64,000 nt of DNA from Lacisediminihabitans sp046156175 (lineage in GTDB: Bacteria; Actinomycetota; Actinomycetes; Actinomycetales; Microbacteriaceae). This document shows, piece after piece, positions 24,107 through 32,035 of this stretch (within the stretch, counting starts at the first letter, position 1; the number at the start of each line of letters is the position of its first letter). A program made the translations under genes and the position numbers. The stretch lies in NCBI RefSeq assembly GCF_046156175.1, contig NZ_JAYLVL010000004.1, positions 248,001 through 312,000 of the forward strand, read 5' to 3'. A model generated the notes under the pieces. That model had not been told where the DNA came from. It ran no database searches and was given only the letters and a program-made list of their open reading frames with translations.

Positions 24107-24891
24107 GCGGGCCCGCACTACCGGGTTCCGGGGCGCAGTCGCTCGACTCTCGGAGGTCCGAGTCGCAGGCCCCCGAGTACTCGGTTCCGGCCCTGGACAA
24201 GGCCCTCGATATCCTCGAACTCCTGGCCGCACGATCCGGCGGGCTCAGCCAGGCTGTCATCGCCGAGGCCGTCGGTCGATCGGTCAGCCAGGTCTTCCGG
24301 GTGCTTCAGACCCTCGAGGGGCGTGGATACCTCGTGCGCGAGGAGCGGTCGGGGCTCTACGGGCTGTCGGTCCAGATGTTCAGGCTCGCCCATCGGCAGG
24401 AGCCGCTTCGCGGTCTCGAGACCGCCGCGCTTCCGGCGATGCGCTCCTTCGTGGACGAGGTGCAGCAGTCCTGCAACCTCGGGGTTCTATCGGCCGGCCG
24501 GGTTCTCGTGCTCGCGCAGGTGGAGAGTCCCGCGAACTTCGGGTTCCGCGTGCGGGTCGGCTCGGAGTTCCCGATCGAGGGCACCGCGACCGGTGCCGTC
24601 CTCGCGGCGTTCGGTGCTGGGTCGGTGACGGAACCCTGGCTGTCCGGTCTTTCCGGCAGCGCGCGCGAGCGAGTCGAACGCGTGCGACTCCGGGGCTTCG
24701 AACGCGCGGACGACAGCCTCCAGCCGGGCATCACCGACATCGTCTTTCCGGTCTTCGGGCGTGGAGACTCGGCCGTGGCCGCCCTCACCGTTCCCTACGT
24801 CGCCACGAGCTTCAGCGCGGCACGCACCCAGGAGGTGGAGGACCGGGCGCGGGCGGCGTCCGAGAGGATCTCAGGCGCGCTCGGCCATTAG
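24103..24891 (+). CDS. IclR-family transcriptional regulator
   Basis: A 262-aa DNA-binding regulator. The N-terminal winged helix-turn-helix covers about residues 28-88 (ALDILELLAARSGGLSQ, then VGRSVSQVFRVLQTLEGRGYLVRE), and the C-terminal effector domain carries CNLGVLSAGRVLVLAQVE and FPVFGRGDSAVAALTVPY typical of IclR. It is translated together with the SAHH-like gene (4-bp overlap), so it most likely controls that operon in response to a substrate or product. Its last 21 bp overlap the end of the converging phosphosugar mutase gene. Confidence 0.94.
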   Translation: MSGPALPGSGAQSLDSRRSESQAPEYSVPALDKALDILELLAARSGGLSQAVIAEAVGRSVSQVFRVLQTLEGRGYLVREERSGLYGLSVQMFRLAHRQEPLRGLETAALPAMRSFVDEVQQSCNLGVLSAGRVLVLAQVESPANFGFRVRVGSEFPIEGTATGAVLAAFGAGSVTEPWLSGLSGSARERVERVRLRGFERADDSLQPGITDIVFPVFGRGDSAVAALTVPYVATSFSAARTQEVEDRARAASERISGALGH

Positions 24892-26538
24892 CTGGCGCAT
24901 GGCAGATTCGAGCCGGTCGACAGCGCCCTGGGCGACCGCCTGCCGGTGCGCCGCGGTGCCCTCGTCGCTCGACGCGTCGATGTAGACCTTCACCTTCGGC
25001 TCGGTGCCGCTCGGGCGCACGATCACCCGCGATCCGTCATCGAGCTGGTAGCGCAGGATGTCGCTTGCGGGCAGACCGGCGAAGCCGTCCGCGAAATCGT
25101 CGACCTGTCGAACGGCCACCGCGCCGATCCGCTCTGGCGGGGACTGCCTCAGCGAGGACATCAGGCGTGGGATGTCGGCGAGATCCGTCATCCGGATCGA
25201 TACCTGCGACGAGGCGAAGGCACCGAACCGCTCGGCGAAGTCGGTGAGGTGATCGGTGACGGTGCGGCCAACGGCCTTGAGGTCAGAGACGAGCCCGAGG
25301 AACTCGACGGCCGCCGAGATGCCGTCCTTGTCGCGCACCTTCTCGGGGTCGACGAGGTAGCCGAGGGCCTCTTCGTAGCCGTAGGAGAGGCCGGGCACTC
25401 GCGACACCCACTTGAATCCCGTGAGCGTGTCGACGTAGTCGAGTCCGTATTGGCGCGCCACCTCGGCGAGGGCGGGGGAGGAAACGATCGACGCCGCGAG
25501 GGTGCCGGAGGTGCCCGCCGCGGCGAGCCGCTCGGCCGCGCGCCAGCCCAGTAGCGCTCCGACCTGATTGCCGCTCAGCCGCTGCCACTCGCCGTCAACG
25601 TCGGGGATCCCGATGGCGAGGCGGTCGGCATCCGGGTCGTTAGCGATCACCAGTTCGGCGTCGGCGGTGATGGCCGCATCGAACGCGAGATCCATCGCTC
25701 CTGGCTCCTCCGGGTTGGGAAAGGCGACGGTGGGGAAAGCCGCATCCGGCTCGATCTGCGCCGTGACGACTGTGGGTTCGCCGAAGCCGGCGTCGAGGAA
25801 GACGCGATGCGCCGTCTCCCAGCCGACCCCGTGCATCGCGGTGTAGACGTAGCGCACCGCAGCGGGGGGACGCCCGGCGATGGCCGCCGTGCGACGGATG
25901 TATTCGTCGATCACCCGTTCGTCGGCGGTCTCGTACTCCGTGGAGCGGGGCAGGTTCAATACGCTCTTGTCGGCGGCGATGGCCAGGATGTGCGCCGCGA
26001 TCTCGCCATCCAGCGGCGGCACGATCTGGGAGCCCTGGTCGGCGTCACCCAGGTAGACCTTGTAGCCGTTGTCCTGGGGTGGATTGTGGCTCGCCGTGAC
26101 CATCACTCCAGCGCTGACGCCGAGCTCGCGCACGGCGAAGGCCAGCACCGGAGTCGGCAGCAATCGGGGCAGCAGCACCGCGCGAACTCCGGCGCCGGCC
26201 ATCAACTCCGCCGTATCGGTGGCGAAGACCCTCGAGTTCTTGCGGCCGTCGTACCCGATCACCACGCTCGGTGTGCCCCCACGGGAGACCAGGAAGCTCG
26301 CGAATCCGGCGGCAGCCTGGCTCACCAGCACGCGGTTCATCCGGTTGGAGCCGGATTCGATCCGGCCGCGAAGCCCTGCGGTGCCGAACTCGAGCCGGGT
26401 ATCGAAGCGGTCGTGCAGTTGAGCGAGTGCGATGTCTGAACCGGCCTCGGCATCCGCCAGAAGCAGAGCGAGTTCGGTGCGGGTCTCGTCATCCGGGTCC
26501 TGGTCGTGCCAGGCCCGTGCGACGTCGATGATGCTCAC
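24871..26538 (-). CDS. phosphosugar mutase (phosphomannomutase/phosphoglucomutase family)
   Basis: A 555-aa alpha-D-phosphohexomutase. The phosphoserine loop TASHNPPQDNGYKVY, the Mg-binding DPDADRLAIG, the sugar-specificity loop GYEEALGYLVD and the phosphate-binding RPSGTEPKVKVYID are all present in order. The family interconverts 1- and 6-phosphates of glucose or mannose; in this setting, next to purine nucleoside phosphorylase and with deoA at 18.1 kb, ribose or deoxyribose 1-phosphate (phosphopentomutase activity) is a reasonable alternative substrate. The ATG overlaps the phosphorylase stop by one base. Confidence 0.92.
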   Translation of the reverse strand: MSIIDVARAWHDQDPDDETRTELALLLADAEAGSDIALAQLHDRFDTRLEFGTAGLRGRIESGSNRMNRVLVSQAAAGFASFLVSRGGTPSVVIGYDGRKNSRVFATDTAELMAGAGVRAVLLPRLLPTPVLAFAVRELGVSAGVMVTASHNPPQDNGYKVYLGDADQGSQIVPPLDGEIAAHILAIAADKSVLNLPRSTEYETADERVIDEYIRRTAAIAGRPPAAVRYVYTAMHGVGWETAHRVFLDAGFGEPTVVTAQIEPDAAFPTVAFPNPEEPGAMDLAFDAAITADAELVIANDPDADRLAIGIPDVDGEWQRLSGNQVGALLGWRAAERLAAAGTSGTLAASIVSSPALAEVARQYGLDYVDTLTGFKWVSRVPGLSYGYEEALGYLVDPEKVRDKDGISAAVEFLGLVSDLKAVGRTVTDHLTDFAERFGAFASSQVSIRMTDLADIPRLMSSLRQSPPERIGAVAVRQVDDFADGFAGLPASDILRYQLDDGSRVIVRPSGTEPKVKVYIDASSDEGTAAHRQAVAQGAVDRLESAMRQLMAERA

Positions 26539-27359
26539 TACAACTCCTGCACAATCCGCGCCAGCAGCGCCGAGATCACCGGTTCGGCATCCCGACCGGC
26601 TTCGAGTACCTCAGTGTGGCTCAATGGGGACTTCTGGATGCCCGCTGCGAGGTTGGTGATCAATGACAGTCCGAGGATCTCCATGCCGGCCTGGCGGGCC
26701 GCGATCGCCTCCAGGGCGGTGGACATGCCCACGATGTGGCCGCCGATGGTCTTCGCCATCTGAACCTCTGCGGGAGTCTCATAGTGCGGTCCGCGGAACT
26801 GGGTATACACGCCCTCGTCGAGGGTGGGATCGACGGTCTTCGCGATCGCGAGCAGGCGGGCGCTGTAGAGGTCCGTGAGGTCGATGAAGGTCGCGCCCTC
26901 GAGCGGTGAGTCCGCGGTGAGGTTGATGTGGTCGCTGATGAGCACCGGCGTGCCCGGCTTCCAGGTCTCGCGGATGCCGCCGGCACCGTTGGTGAGGATC
27001 ATGATCTTGGCCCCGGTGGCCGCCGCGGTGCGCACGCTGTGAACGACGCGACGCACGCCGTGGTTCTCGTAGTAGTGGGTGCGAGCCCCGATCACGAGTG
27101 CATTCCTGCCGTCGGCGAGGCGGATGGATCGCAGCGTTCCCACGTGGCCTTCGAGCGCGGGAGCGCTGAACCCGGTGATCTCCGCCGCGGGAATCGTGGC
27201 GGTCGTCACGCCGATGAGGTCGGCCGCCTTGCCCCAGCCGCTGCCGAGTGTCAGGGCGATGTCATGGTGGTCGACACCGGTTCGCTCGGCGATCTCGGCA
27301 GCTGCGAGAGCAGCGATCTCGAAGGGGTCGGCAGCGTTGTCGTCGAGAGGATTCGGCAT
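26538..27359 (-). CDS. purine nucleoside phosphorylase
   Basis: Trimeric-type purine nucleoside phosphorylase, splitting (deoxy)inosine or guanosine with phosphate into base and pentose 1-phosphate. The 273-aa chain has the phosphate loop LGSGWGKAADL, GARTHYYENHGVRRVVHSV, LTNGAGGIRETWKPG, a HINLTADSPLEG segment, RGPHYETPAEVQM and GMSTALEAIAARQAG, the standard class signature. It leads a two-gene leftward operon with the phosphosugar mutase, which would use the pentose 1-phosphate. A TAGGCT box lies 6 nt before its ATG. Confidence 0.95.
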   Translation of the reverse strand: MPNPLDDNAADPFEIAALAAAEIAERTGVDHHDIALTLGSGWGKAADLIGVTTATIPAAEITGFSAPALEGHVGTLRSIRLADGRNALVIGARTHYYENHGVRRVVHSVRTAAATGAKIMILTNGAGGIRETWKPGTPVLISDHINLTADSPLEGATFIDLTDLYSARLLAIAKTVDPTLDEGVYTQFRGPHYETPAEVQMAKTIGGHIVGMSTALEAIAARQAGMEILGLSLITNLAAGIQKSPLSHTEVLEAGRDAEPVISALLARIVQEL

Positions 27360-27365
27360 CCTCCC

Positions 27366-27371
27366 AGCCTA
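27366..27371 (-). promoter_or_regulatory. -10 box of the purine nucleoside phosphorylase gene, leaderless type
   Basis: TAGGCT on the minus strand, then GGGAGG and the ATG at 27359. The GGGAGG touches the start codon and is too close to act as a ribosome-binding site. Confidence 0.55.
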
Positions 27372-27454
27372 TGGGAGAGCCGCCTCGGTTGCGCGGATGC
27401 CGCCGACGCTGCCCTGATTCGCCGCGTCGCCGCTCTCTACGGGAGAATGGGCGC

Positions 27455-28891
27455 ATGTCCTATGAATTCGAGCGAAAGCAACGTATCGCCGTCGTCGGGG
27501 GCGGTCCCGGGGGATACGAAGCTGCGATCACCGGAGCCCAGATGGGCGCCGAGGTCACGGTCGTCGAGCGCGTGGGTGTCGGCGGATCGGCCGTCCTCAC
27601 CGATGTCGTCCCCTCGAAGACGCTCATCGCGACAGCCGAGGCGGCGAACGCCATCGGCGAAGCGGCCGACCTCGGGGTGCAGTTCTTCGTGCGCGGAGAG
27701 TCCGGCAGGCCCGTGCGGCCCGAAGTCACCGTCAATCTCGCCGCCGTCAACCAGCGCCTCTTGCGCCTGGCTCGCCAGCAGTCGGAAGACATGAAGTCCC
27801 AGCTCATCAAGGCCGGCGTCACCGTGATCCAGGGGGACGGCCGACTGGACGGACCGAATCGCGTCATCGTGTCGACCGGCAAGGGCAAGACCAGCACCGA
27901 CTTCGACGAGATCAACGCCGACACGATCGTCGTCTCGGTCGGCGCGAGTCCCCGCATCCTCCCTTCCGCTATTCCCGACGGGGAACGCATCTTCACGTGG
28001 ACGCAGCTCTACACGCTCAAGGAGACGCCGGAGCACCTGATCGTGGTCGGATCCGGTGTCACCGGCGCGGAATTCGCCTCGGCTTTCACCGCGCTCGGCT
28101 CCAAAGTCACGCTCATCTCTTCCCGGGATCAGGTACTTCCGGGCGAGGATGCCGATGCCGCCCGTGTGATCGAGGACGTCTTCAAACGCAACGGCATGAC
28201 CGTTCTCTCCAAGTCTCGGGCCGATTCCATCCTGCGAACCGCGGATGGCGTCATCGCGACCCTCTCGGACGGCCGCACCGTGGAGGGCAGTCACTGCCTC
28301 ATGGCGGTCGGCTCGGTACCGAATACTTCCGGGATCGGACTGGAAGAGGCGGGCGTTCAGCTCACCGACTCCGGGCACATCCGGGTGAACCGGGTGGCGC
28401 GCACGTCGATGCCCTCGATCTACGCGGCCGGCGACTGCTCGGACTTCCTGCCCCTGGCATCCGTCGCGTCCATGCAAGGCCGCACGGCCGTCTTCCACGC
28501 CATGGGCGATGCGGTGAACCCCACGGAGCTCCGTAACGTCACCTCGAACATCTTCACGCAGCCGGAGATTGCAACGGTCGGCTGGTCGCAGAAGCAGATC
28601 GAGGACGGCATCGCGCAGGGCGTCATCTACAAGCTTCCGCTCGCCTCTAATCCGCGCGCGAAGATGATGGGGATCAAGGACGGCTTCGTCAAGCTGTTCG
28701 CCCGCACCGGCTCCGGTACCGTCATCGGCGGCGTGATCGTTGCGCCCCGGGCATCCGAGCTCATCCTCCCGATCGCGATCGCGGTCGAACACCGGCTGAC
28801 CGTCGACCAGGTGGCTCGCGCCTTCGCCGTCTACCCGTCGCTCTCCGACAGCATCACTGATGCCGCGCGCGCACTGCACATCGTCAACTAG
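27455..28891 (+). CDS. LpdA-like NAD(P)H-quinone reductase (disulfide-reductase fold without redox cysteines)
   Basis: A 478-aa flavoprotein of the dihydrolipoamide dehydrogenase fold: FAD loop VVGGGPGGYEAAITGAQMG at about residues 13-31, NAD loop VVGSGVTGAEFASAF, and YAAGDCSD before the dimerisation domain. The normal CxxxxC redox pair after the FAD loop is replaced by GVGGSAVLTDVVPSK, as in the mycobacterial LpdA/Rv3303c group, members of which reduce quinones rather than disulfides. It is a single gene, divergent from the purine phosphorylase; a palindromic repeat follows at its 3' end. The ATG at 27455 is chosen just before the first conserved strand. Confidence 0.9.
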   Translation: MSYEFERKQRIAVVGGGPGGYEAAITGAQMGAEVTVVERVGVGGSAVLTDVVPSKTLIATAEAANAIGEAADLGVQFFVRGESGRPVRPEVTVNLAAVNQRLLRLARQQSEDMKSQLIKAGVTVIQGDGRLDGPNRVIVSTGKGKTSTDFDEINADTIVVSVGASPRILPSAIPDGERIFTWTQLYTLKETPEHLIVVGSGVTGAEFASAFTALGSKVTLISSRDQVLPGEDADAARVIEDVFKRNGMTVLSKSRADSILRTADGVIATLSDGRTVEGSHCLMAVGSVPNTSGIGLEEAGVQLTDSGHIRVNRVARTSMPSIYAAGDCSDFLPLASVASMQGRTAVFHAMGDAVNPTELRNVTSNIFTQPEIATVGWSQKQIEDGIAQGVIYKLPLASNPRAKMMGIKDGFVKLFARTGSGTVIGGVIVAPRASELILPIAIAVEHRLTVDQVARAFAVYPSLSDSITDAARALHIVN

Positions 28892-28950
28892 CTCCCTCGC
28901 CCCCAGGCCCCTCGCCCCCACACCCCTCGCTACCTCGGCCCCTGCGGGTT

Positions 28951-29050
28951 TCATCATTCAGGAAGGTGTGTGACCGGAGTTACGGGACTGCACGGTGGGG
29001 TGGTCTCGTGCCCCGTTAGCCCCTTCCCTCACAGGGATTCCTGAATGATG
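28951..29050. repeat. palindromic ~100-bp element, copy 3
   Basis: TCATCATTCAGGAA at 28951-28964 and TTCCTGAATGATG ending at 29050 form the terminal inverted pair (13 bp perfect). The inner left GTGTGTGACCGGAGT resembles copy 1, and the right-hand CCTCACAGG resembles the right sides of copies 1 and 4. It lies 59 bp after the LpdA-like gene and 61 bp before the DUF559 gene. Confidence 0.9.
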
Positions 29051-29111
29051 CTTCTCCACCGGGTGCTGATGTGGGCGAGCGGAGTGGATGCCGGCAGCCC
29101 ACGCTGGCGCG

Positions 29112-30005
29112 ATGACAGACCTTGCTCACGCCATCGACATCCTCGGCGGCATCGCGACCAGGCAGCAGCTCCTCGCGATCGGCTTCACGGGCACCGACCT
29201 CACTCGTGCCGTTCGAGGTGGCGGGATAAGACGCATCCGGCAAGCGCGCTATGCCTCGCCGTCGGCGCACATCGACCGTGTCGCCGCTGCGAGGGTCGGT
29301 GGCCTGCTCGCCGGGCCGAGTGCCGCGGCGACATACGGACTGTGGGCGGGCCTCGACCCCAGACTCCACATCAGCGTCGGCCGCAATTCGGCACGTCTGC
29401 GCACAAATGTCGCTCCCTCGTTCAGCGACCGGATGACGCTCACTCCGGACTCCTCGGGACGACCGATCGCACTGCACTGGATTGGCGGAGGGGCCGTTGC
29501 CGAACGAGGCCCGGAATGCTGGCGGACCACCTTCGAACAGTGCCTTCGCCAGACGGTCGCCTGGTGCGACACCGAGACCGCGGTCGCGTGCCTCGACACC
29601 GCCCTCGCGGTGGCGAACTGCACGCCCGCCCGGATCGCCGAGATCTTTGCGGCCGCTTCGGCATCCGATCGACTCACGGCATCGCGCTGCCGGTTTGGGA
29701 GCGATTCCGGAAGTGAGTCGCTCGTGCGCCAGCGTCTCGACCAACTCGGCATTCCCTACCGGCAGCAGGTGGAGATAGCCTCGGTCGGTCGGGTCGACTT
29801 CGGGCTGGTCGGCACGCGCATCGTCATCGAGGTCGACAGCTGGCTCTACCATGGCGACCGAATCGCGTTCGAACGCGACCGTCGGCGCGACGCTGAACTC
29901 GTGGCACGCGGGTACACCGTCATCCGGCTCACCTACCAGCGGATCATGAACGACTGGCCGTGGTGCGAGGGGATGATCCTCGCGACACTCGCCGCACTGC
30001 ACTGA
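29112..30005 (+). CDS. DUF559-type protein with AbiEi-like N-terminal winged helix
   Basis: A 297-aa protein. Residues about 5-48 look like the winged-helix antitoxin domain found on AbiEi-type proteins (ILGGIATRQQLLAIGFTG, then GGIRRIRQARYA). The C-terminal 100 residues match the DUF559/Vsr-like endonuclease fold: VDFGLVGTRIVIEVDSWLYHG, ERDRRRDAELVARGYTVIRLTYQRI, keeping the D, E-x-D and a late basic/tyrosine element. Biochemical function is unknown. It stands alone, bracketed by repeat copies 3 and 4. The ATG at 29112 is preferred over the in-frame codon at 29088 because the protein family starts close to the winged helix. Confidence 0.8.
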   Translation: MTDLAHAIDILGGIATRQQLLAIGFTGTDLTRAVRGGGIRRIRQARYASPSAHIDRVAAARVGGLLAGPSAAATYGLWAGLDPRLHISVGRNSARLRTNVAPSFSDRMTLTPDSSGRPIALHWIGGGAVAERGPECWRTTFEQCLRQTVAWCDTETAVACLDTALAVANCTPARIAEIFAAASASDRLTASRCRFGSDSGSESLVRQRLDQLGIPYRQQVEIASVGRVDFGLVGTRIVIEVDSWLYHGDRIAFERDRRRDAELVARGYTVIRLTYQRIMNDWPWCEGMILATLAALH

Positions 30006-30043
30006 CGATCACCCACCCGCCCTTCGAACAACCGTGCTGCCTC

Positions 30044-30144
30044 GCATCATTCAGGAACGTGTGGGGCCAGTGAGGCTGAAGAGTCGCGTGTACGCCTCGA
30101 GCGTCACTCCTTCACCGTGACTCACAGGAGTTCCTGAATGATGC
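30044..30144. repeat. palindromic ~100-bp element, copy 4
   Basis: GCATCATTCAGGAAC at 30044-30058 and its exact 15-bp complement at 30130-30144. The interior is different from the other copies except for CCTTCACCGTGACTCACAGGAG near the right end. It lies in the convergent gap between the DUF559 gene (39 bp away) and the carboxylase alpha gene (43 bp away). No obvious target-site duplication flanks it. Confidence 0.9.
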
Positions 30145-30187
30145 GGGGAAGGGGGCTAGTGCGAGTGCGGCGGGGCGCAGCCGCCGC

Positions 30188-31948
30188 TCAGGACACGATG
30201 TCGAGCAGCAGGAAGCCCGACGACACAGTCTCGCCGACGGCAGCGCTCACGTTGGCGATGACCCCGTCTTTGTGGGCGGCGATCGGCTGCTCCATCTTCA
30301 TGGCCTCGAGCACCAGGATCAGGTCGCCCTTCACCACGGTGTCGCCCTCGGCGACGGCGAGTTTCACGATGGTGGCCTGCATCGGTGCCTTGACCGAGTC
30401 GCCGGTGGCCGTCACGACGGCCCCCGCGCCACCGCGGCGCTTGGGAGCGGCACCGAGGGTGGCAGAGGCGCCCCCGGATGCCGCGGCAAGGCGAGCCGGG
30501 AGCGACACCTCGATGCGCTTGCCGTCAACCTCGACGACGATGGTCTGGCGTGCGGCTGCGGCCGCCGCATCCGGGAGGGATCCGCTCCACGGCTCGATGT
30601 CGTTGACGAAGTCGGTCTCGATCCAGCGGGTGTAGATCGAAAAGGGCGACGACGTGAAGGCCGGGTCGCGCACGATCTTGCGATGGAACGGCAACACTGT
30701 CGGCAGTCCGGCGATCTCGAACTCGTCGAGGGCGCGGCGGGAGCGTTCGAGGGCATCTTCGCGGGACGACCCGGTGACGATCAGCTTGGCGAGCAGCGAG
30801 TCGAATGCGCCGCTGATCACGTCGCCGGTGGTCACGCCGCTGTCGACGCGCACACCAGGACCGCCGGGGAAGCGCAACGCGTGCACGGGCCCCGGAGCGG
30901 GGAAGAAGTTGCGTCCGGGATCCTCGCCATTGATGCGGAACTCGAAGGAATGCCCCTCGGCAACCGGGTCGTCGTAGTCGAGGGCACCTCCCTCGGCGAG
31001 GCGGAACTGCTCGCGAACGAGATCGATGCCGGTCACCTCTTCGGAGACGGGATGCTCGACCTGAAGTCGGGTGTTGACCTCGAGGAACGAGATGGTGCCG
31101 TCCTTGGCGACGAGGAACTCGCAGGTGCCGGCGCCGAGGTAGCCGACCTCCTGGAGGATCGCCTTGGAGGCGGAGTAGAGAAGTGCGTTCTGATCGTCGG
31201 TGAGGAACGGCGCCGGCGCCTCTTCCACGAGCTTCTGGTGACGTCGCTGCAGCGAGCAGTCACGGGTGGAGATCACGACGACCTTGCCGAAGGCGTCGGC
31301 GAGGCACTGCGTCTCGACGTGTCGCGGCTGGTCGAGGTACTTCTCGACGAAGCACTCTCCCCGACCGAAGGCGGCGATCGCCTCGCGCGTCGCGGACTCG
31401 AACAGCTCGGGAATCTCGTCGCGGGTACGCGCGACCTTGAGCCCGCGCCCTCCGCCACCGAAGGCCGCCTTGATGGCGACGGGGAGGCCGTGGATGTCGA
31501 CGAAGTCCAGTACCTCCTGGGCACCGGAGACCGGGTTGAGGGTCCCGGGTGCGAGCGGGGCGCCCACCTTCTCCGCGATGTGACGGGCGGAGACCTTGTC
31601 GCCGAGCTTCTCGATGGCATCCGGCGACGGCCCGATCCAGGTGAGTCCGGCATCGATGATGGCGCGGGCGAACTCCGCGTTCTCGGCCAGGAATCCGTAT
31701 CCCGGGTGAACGGCGTCCGCTCCCGAACGCCGGGCGATCGACAGCACCTTGTCGATGCGCAGGTAGGTGTCCGCGCTGGTCGCCCCGTCGAGGGCGTAGG
31801 CCTCATCGGCGAGCTTCACGTGCCGGGCATCCCGATCCTGGTCGGCGTAGACGGCCACGGAGGTGATTCCCGAGTCCTTCGCGGCCCGGATGACTCGAAC
31901 GGCGATTTCGCCGCGATTGGCGACCAGGACCTTCGTGATGCGGGGCAT
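30188..31948 (-). CDS. accA3: acyl-CoA carboxylase alpha subunit (biotin carboxylase plus biotin carrier)
   Basis: A 586-aa bifunctional subunit that carboxylates its own biotin with ATP and bicarbonate for acetyl- or propionyl-CoA carboxylase. The N-terminal biotin carboxylase domain has LVANRGEIAVRVIRAA, the ATP-grasp FGGGGRGLKV loop, EVNTRLQVEHPVSE and a Lys-rich phosphate site. The C-terminal biotin carrier domain has EAMKMEQP about 35 residues from the end; its Lys carries biotin. The partner beta and epsilon chains and biotin ligase are at 37.9-40.7 kb. The symbol follows the mycobacterial naming. A TAGGCT box precedes the ATG. Confidence 0.95.
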   Translation of the reverse strand: MPRITKVLVANRGEIAVRVIRAAKDSGITSVAVYADQDRDARHVKLADEAYALDGATSADTYLRIDKVLSIARRSGADAVHPGYGFLAENAEFARAIIDAGLTWIGPSPDAIEKLGDKVSARHIAEKVGAPLAPGTLNPVSGAQEVLDFVDIHGLPVAIKAAFGGGGRGLKVARTRDEIPELFESATREAIAAFGRGECFVEKYLDQPRHVETQCLADAFGKVVVISTRDCSLQRRHQKLVEEAPAPFLTDDQNALLYSASKAILQEVGYLGAGTCEFLVAKDGTISFLEVNTRLQVEHPVSEEVTGIDLVREQFRLAEGGALDYDDPVAEGHSFEFRINGEDPGRNFFPAPGPVHALRFPGGPGVRVDSGVTTGDVISGAFDSLLAKLIVTGSSREDALERSRRALDEFEIAGLPTVLPFHRKIVRDPAFTSSPFSIYTRWIETDFVNDIEPWSGSLPDAAAAAARQTIVVEVDGKRIEVSLPARLAAASGGASATLGAAPKRRGGAGAVVTATGDSVKAPMQATIVKLAVAEGDTVVKGDLILVLEAMKMEQPIAAHKDGVIANVSAAVGETVSSGFLLLDIVS

Positions 31949-31956
31949 AGTCCTTT

Positions 31957-31962
31957 AGCCTA
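31957..31962 (-). promoter_or_regulatory. -10 box of the carboxylase alpha gene
   Basis: TAGGCT on the minus strand with an 8-nt gap (AAAGGACT) to the ATG at 31948, which would give a leader of only one or two bases. Confidence 0.5.
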
Positions 31963-32035
31963 TGGGGCGAAGACGGGCACCCTTTGGTGGTGGGCTACAA
32001 AAATGACGGATGACTCCTTAACGGGTTCCACAAGA

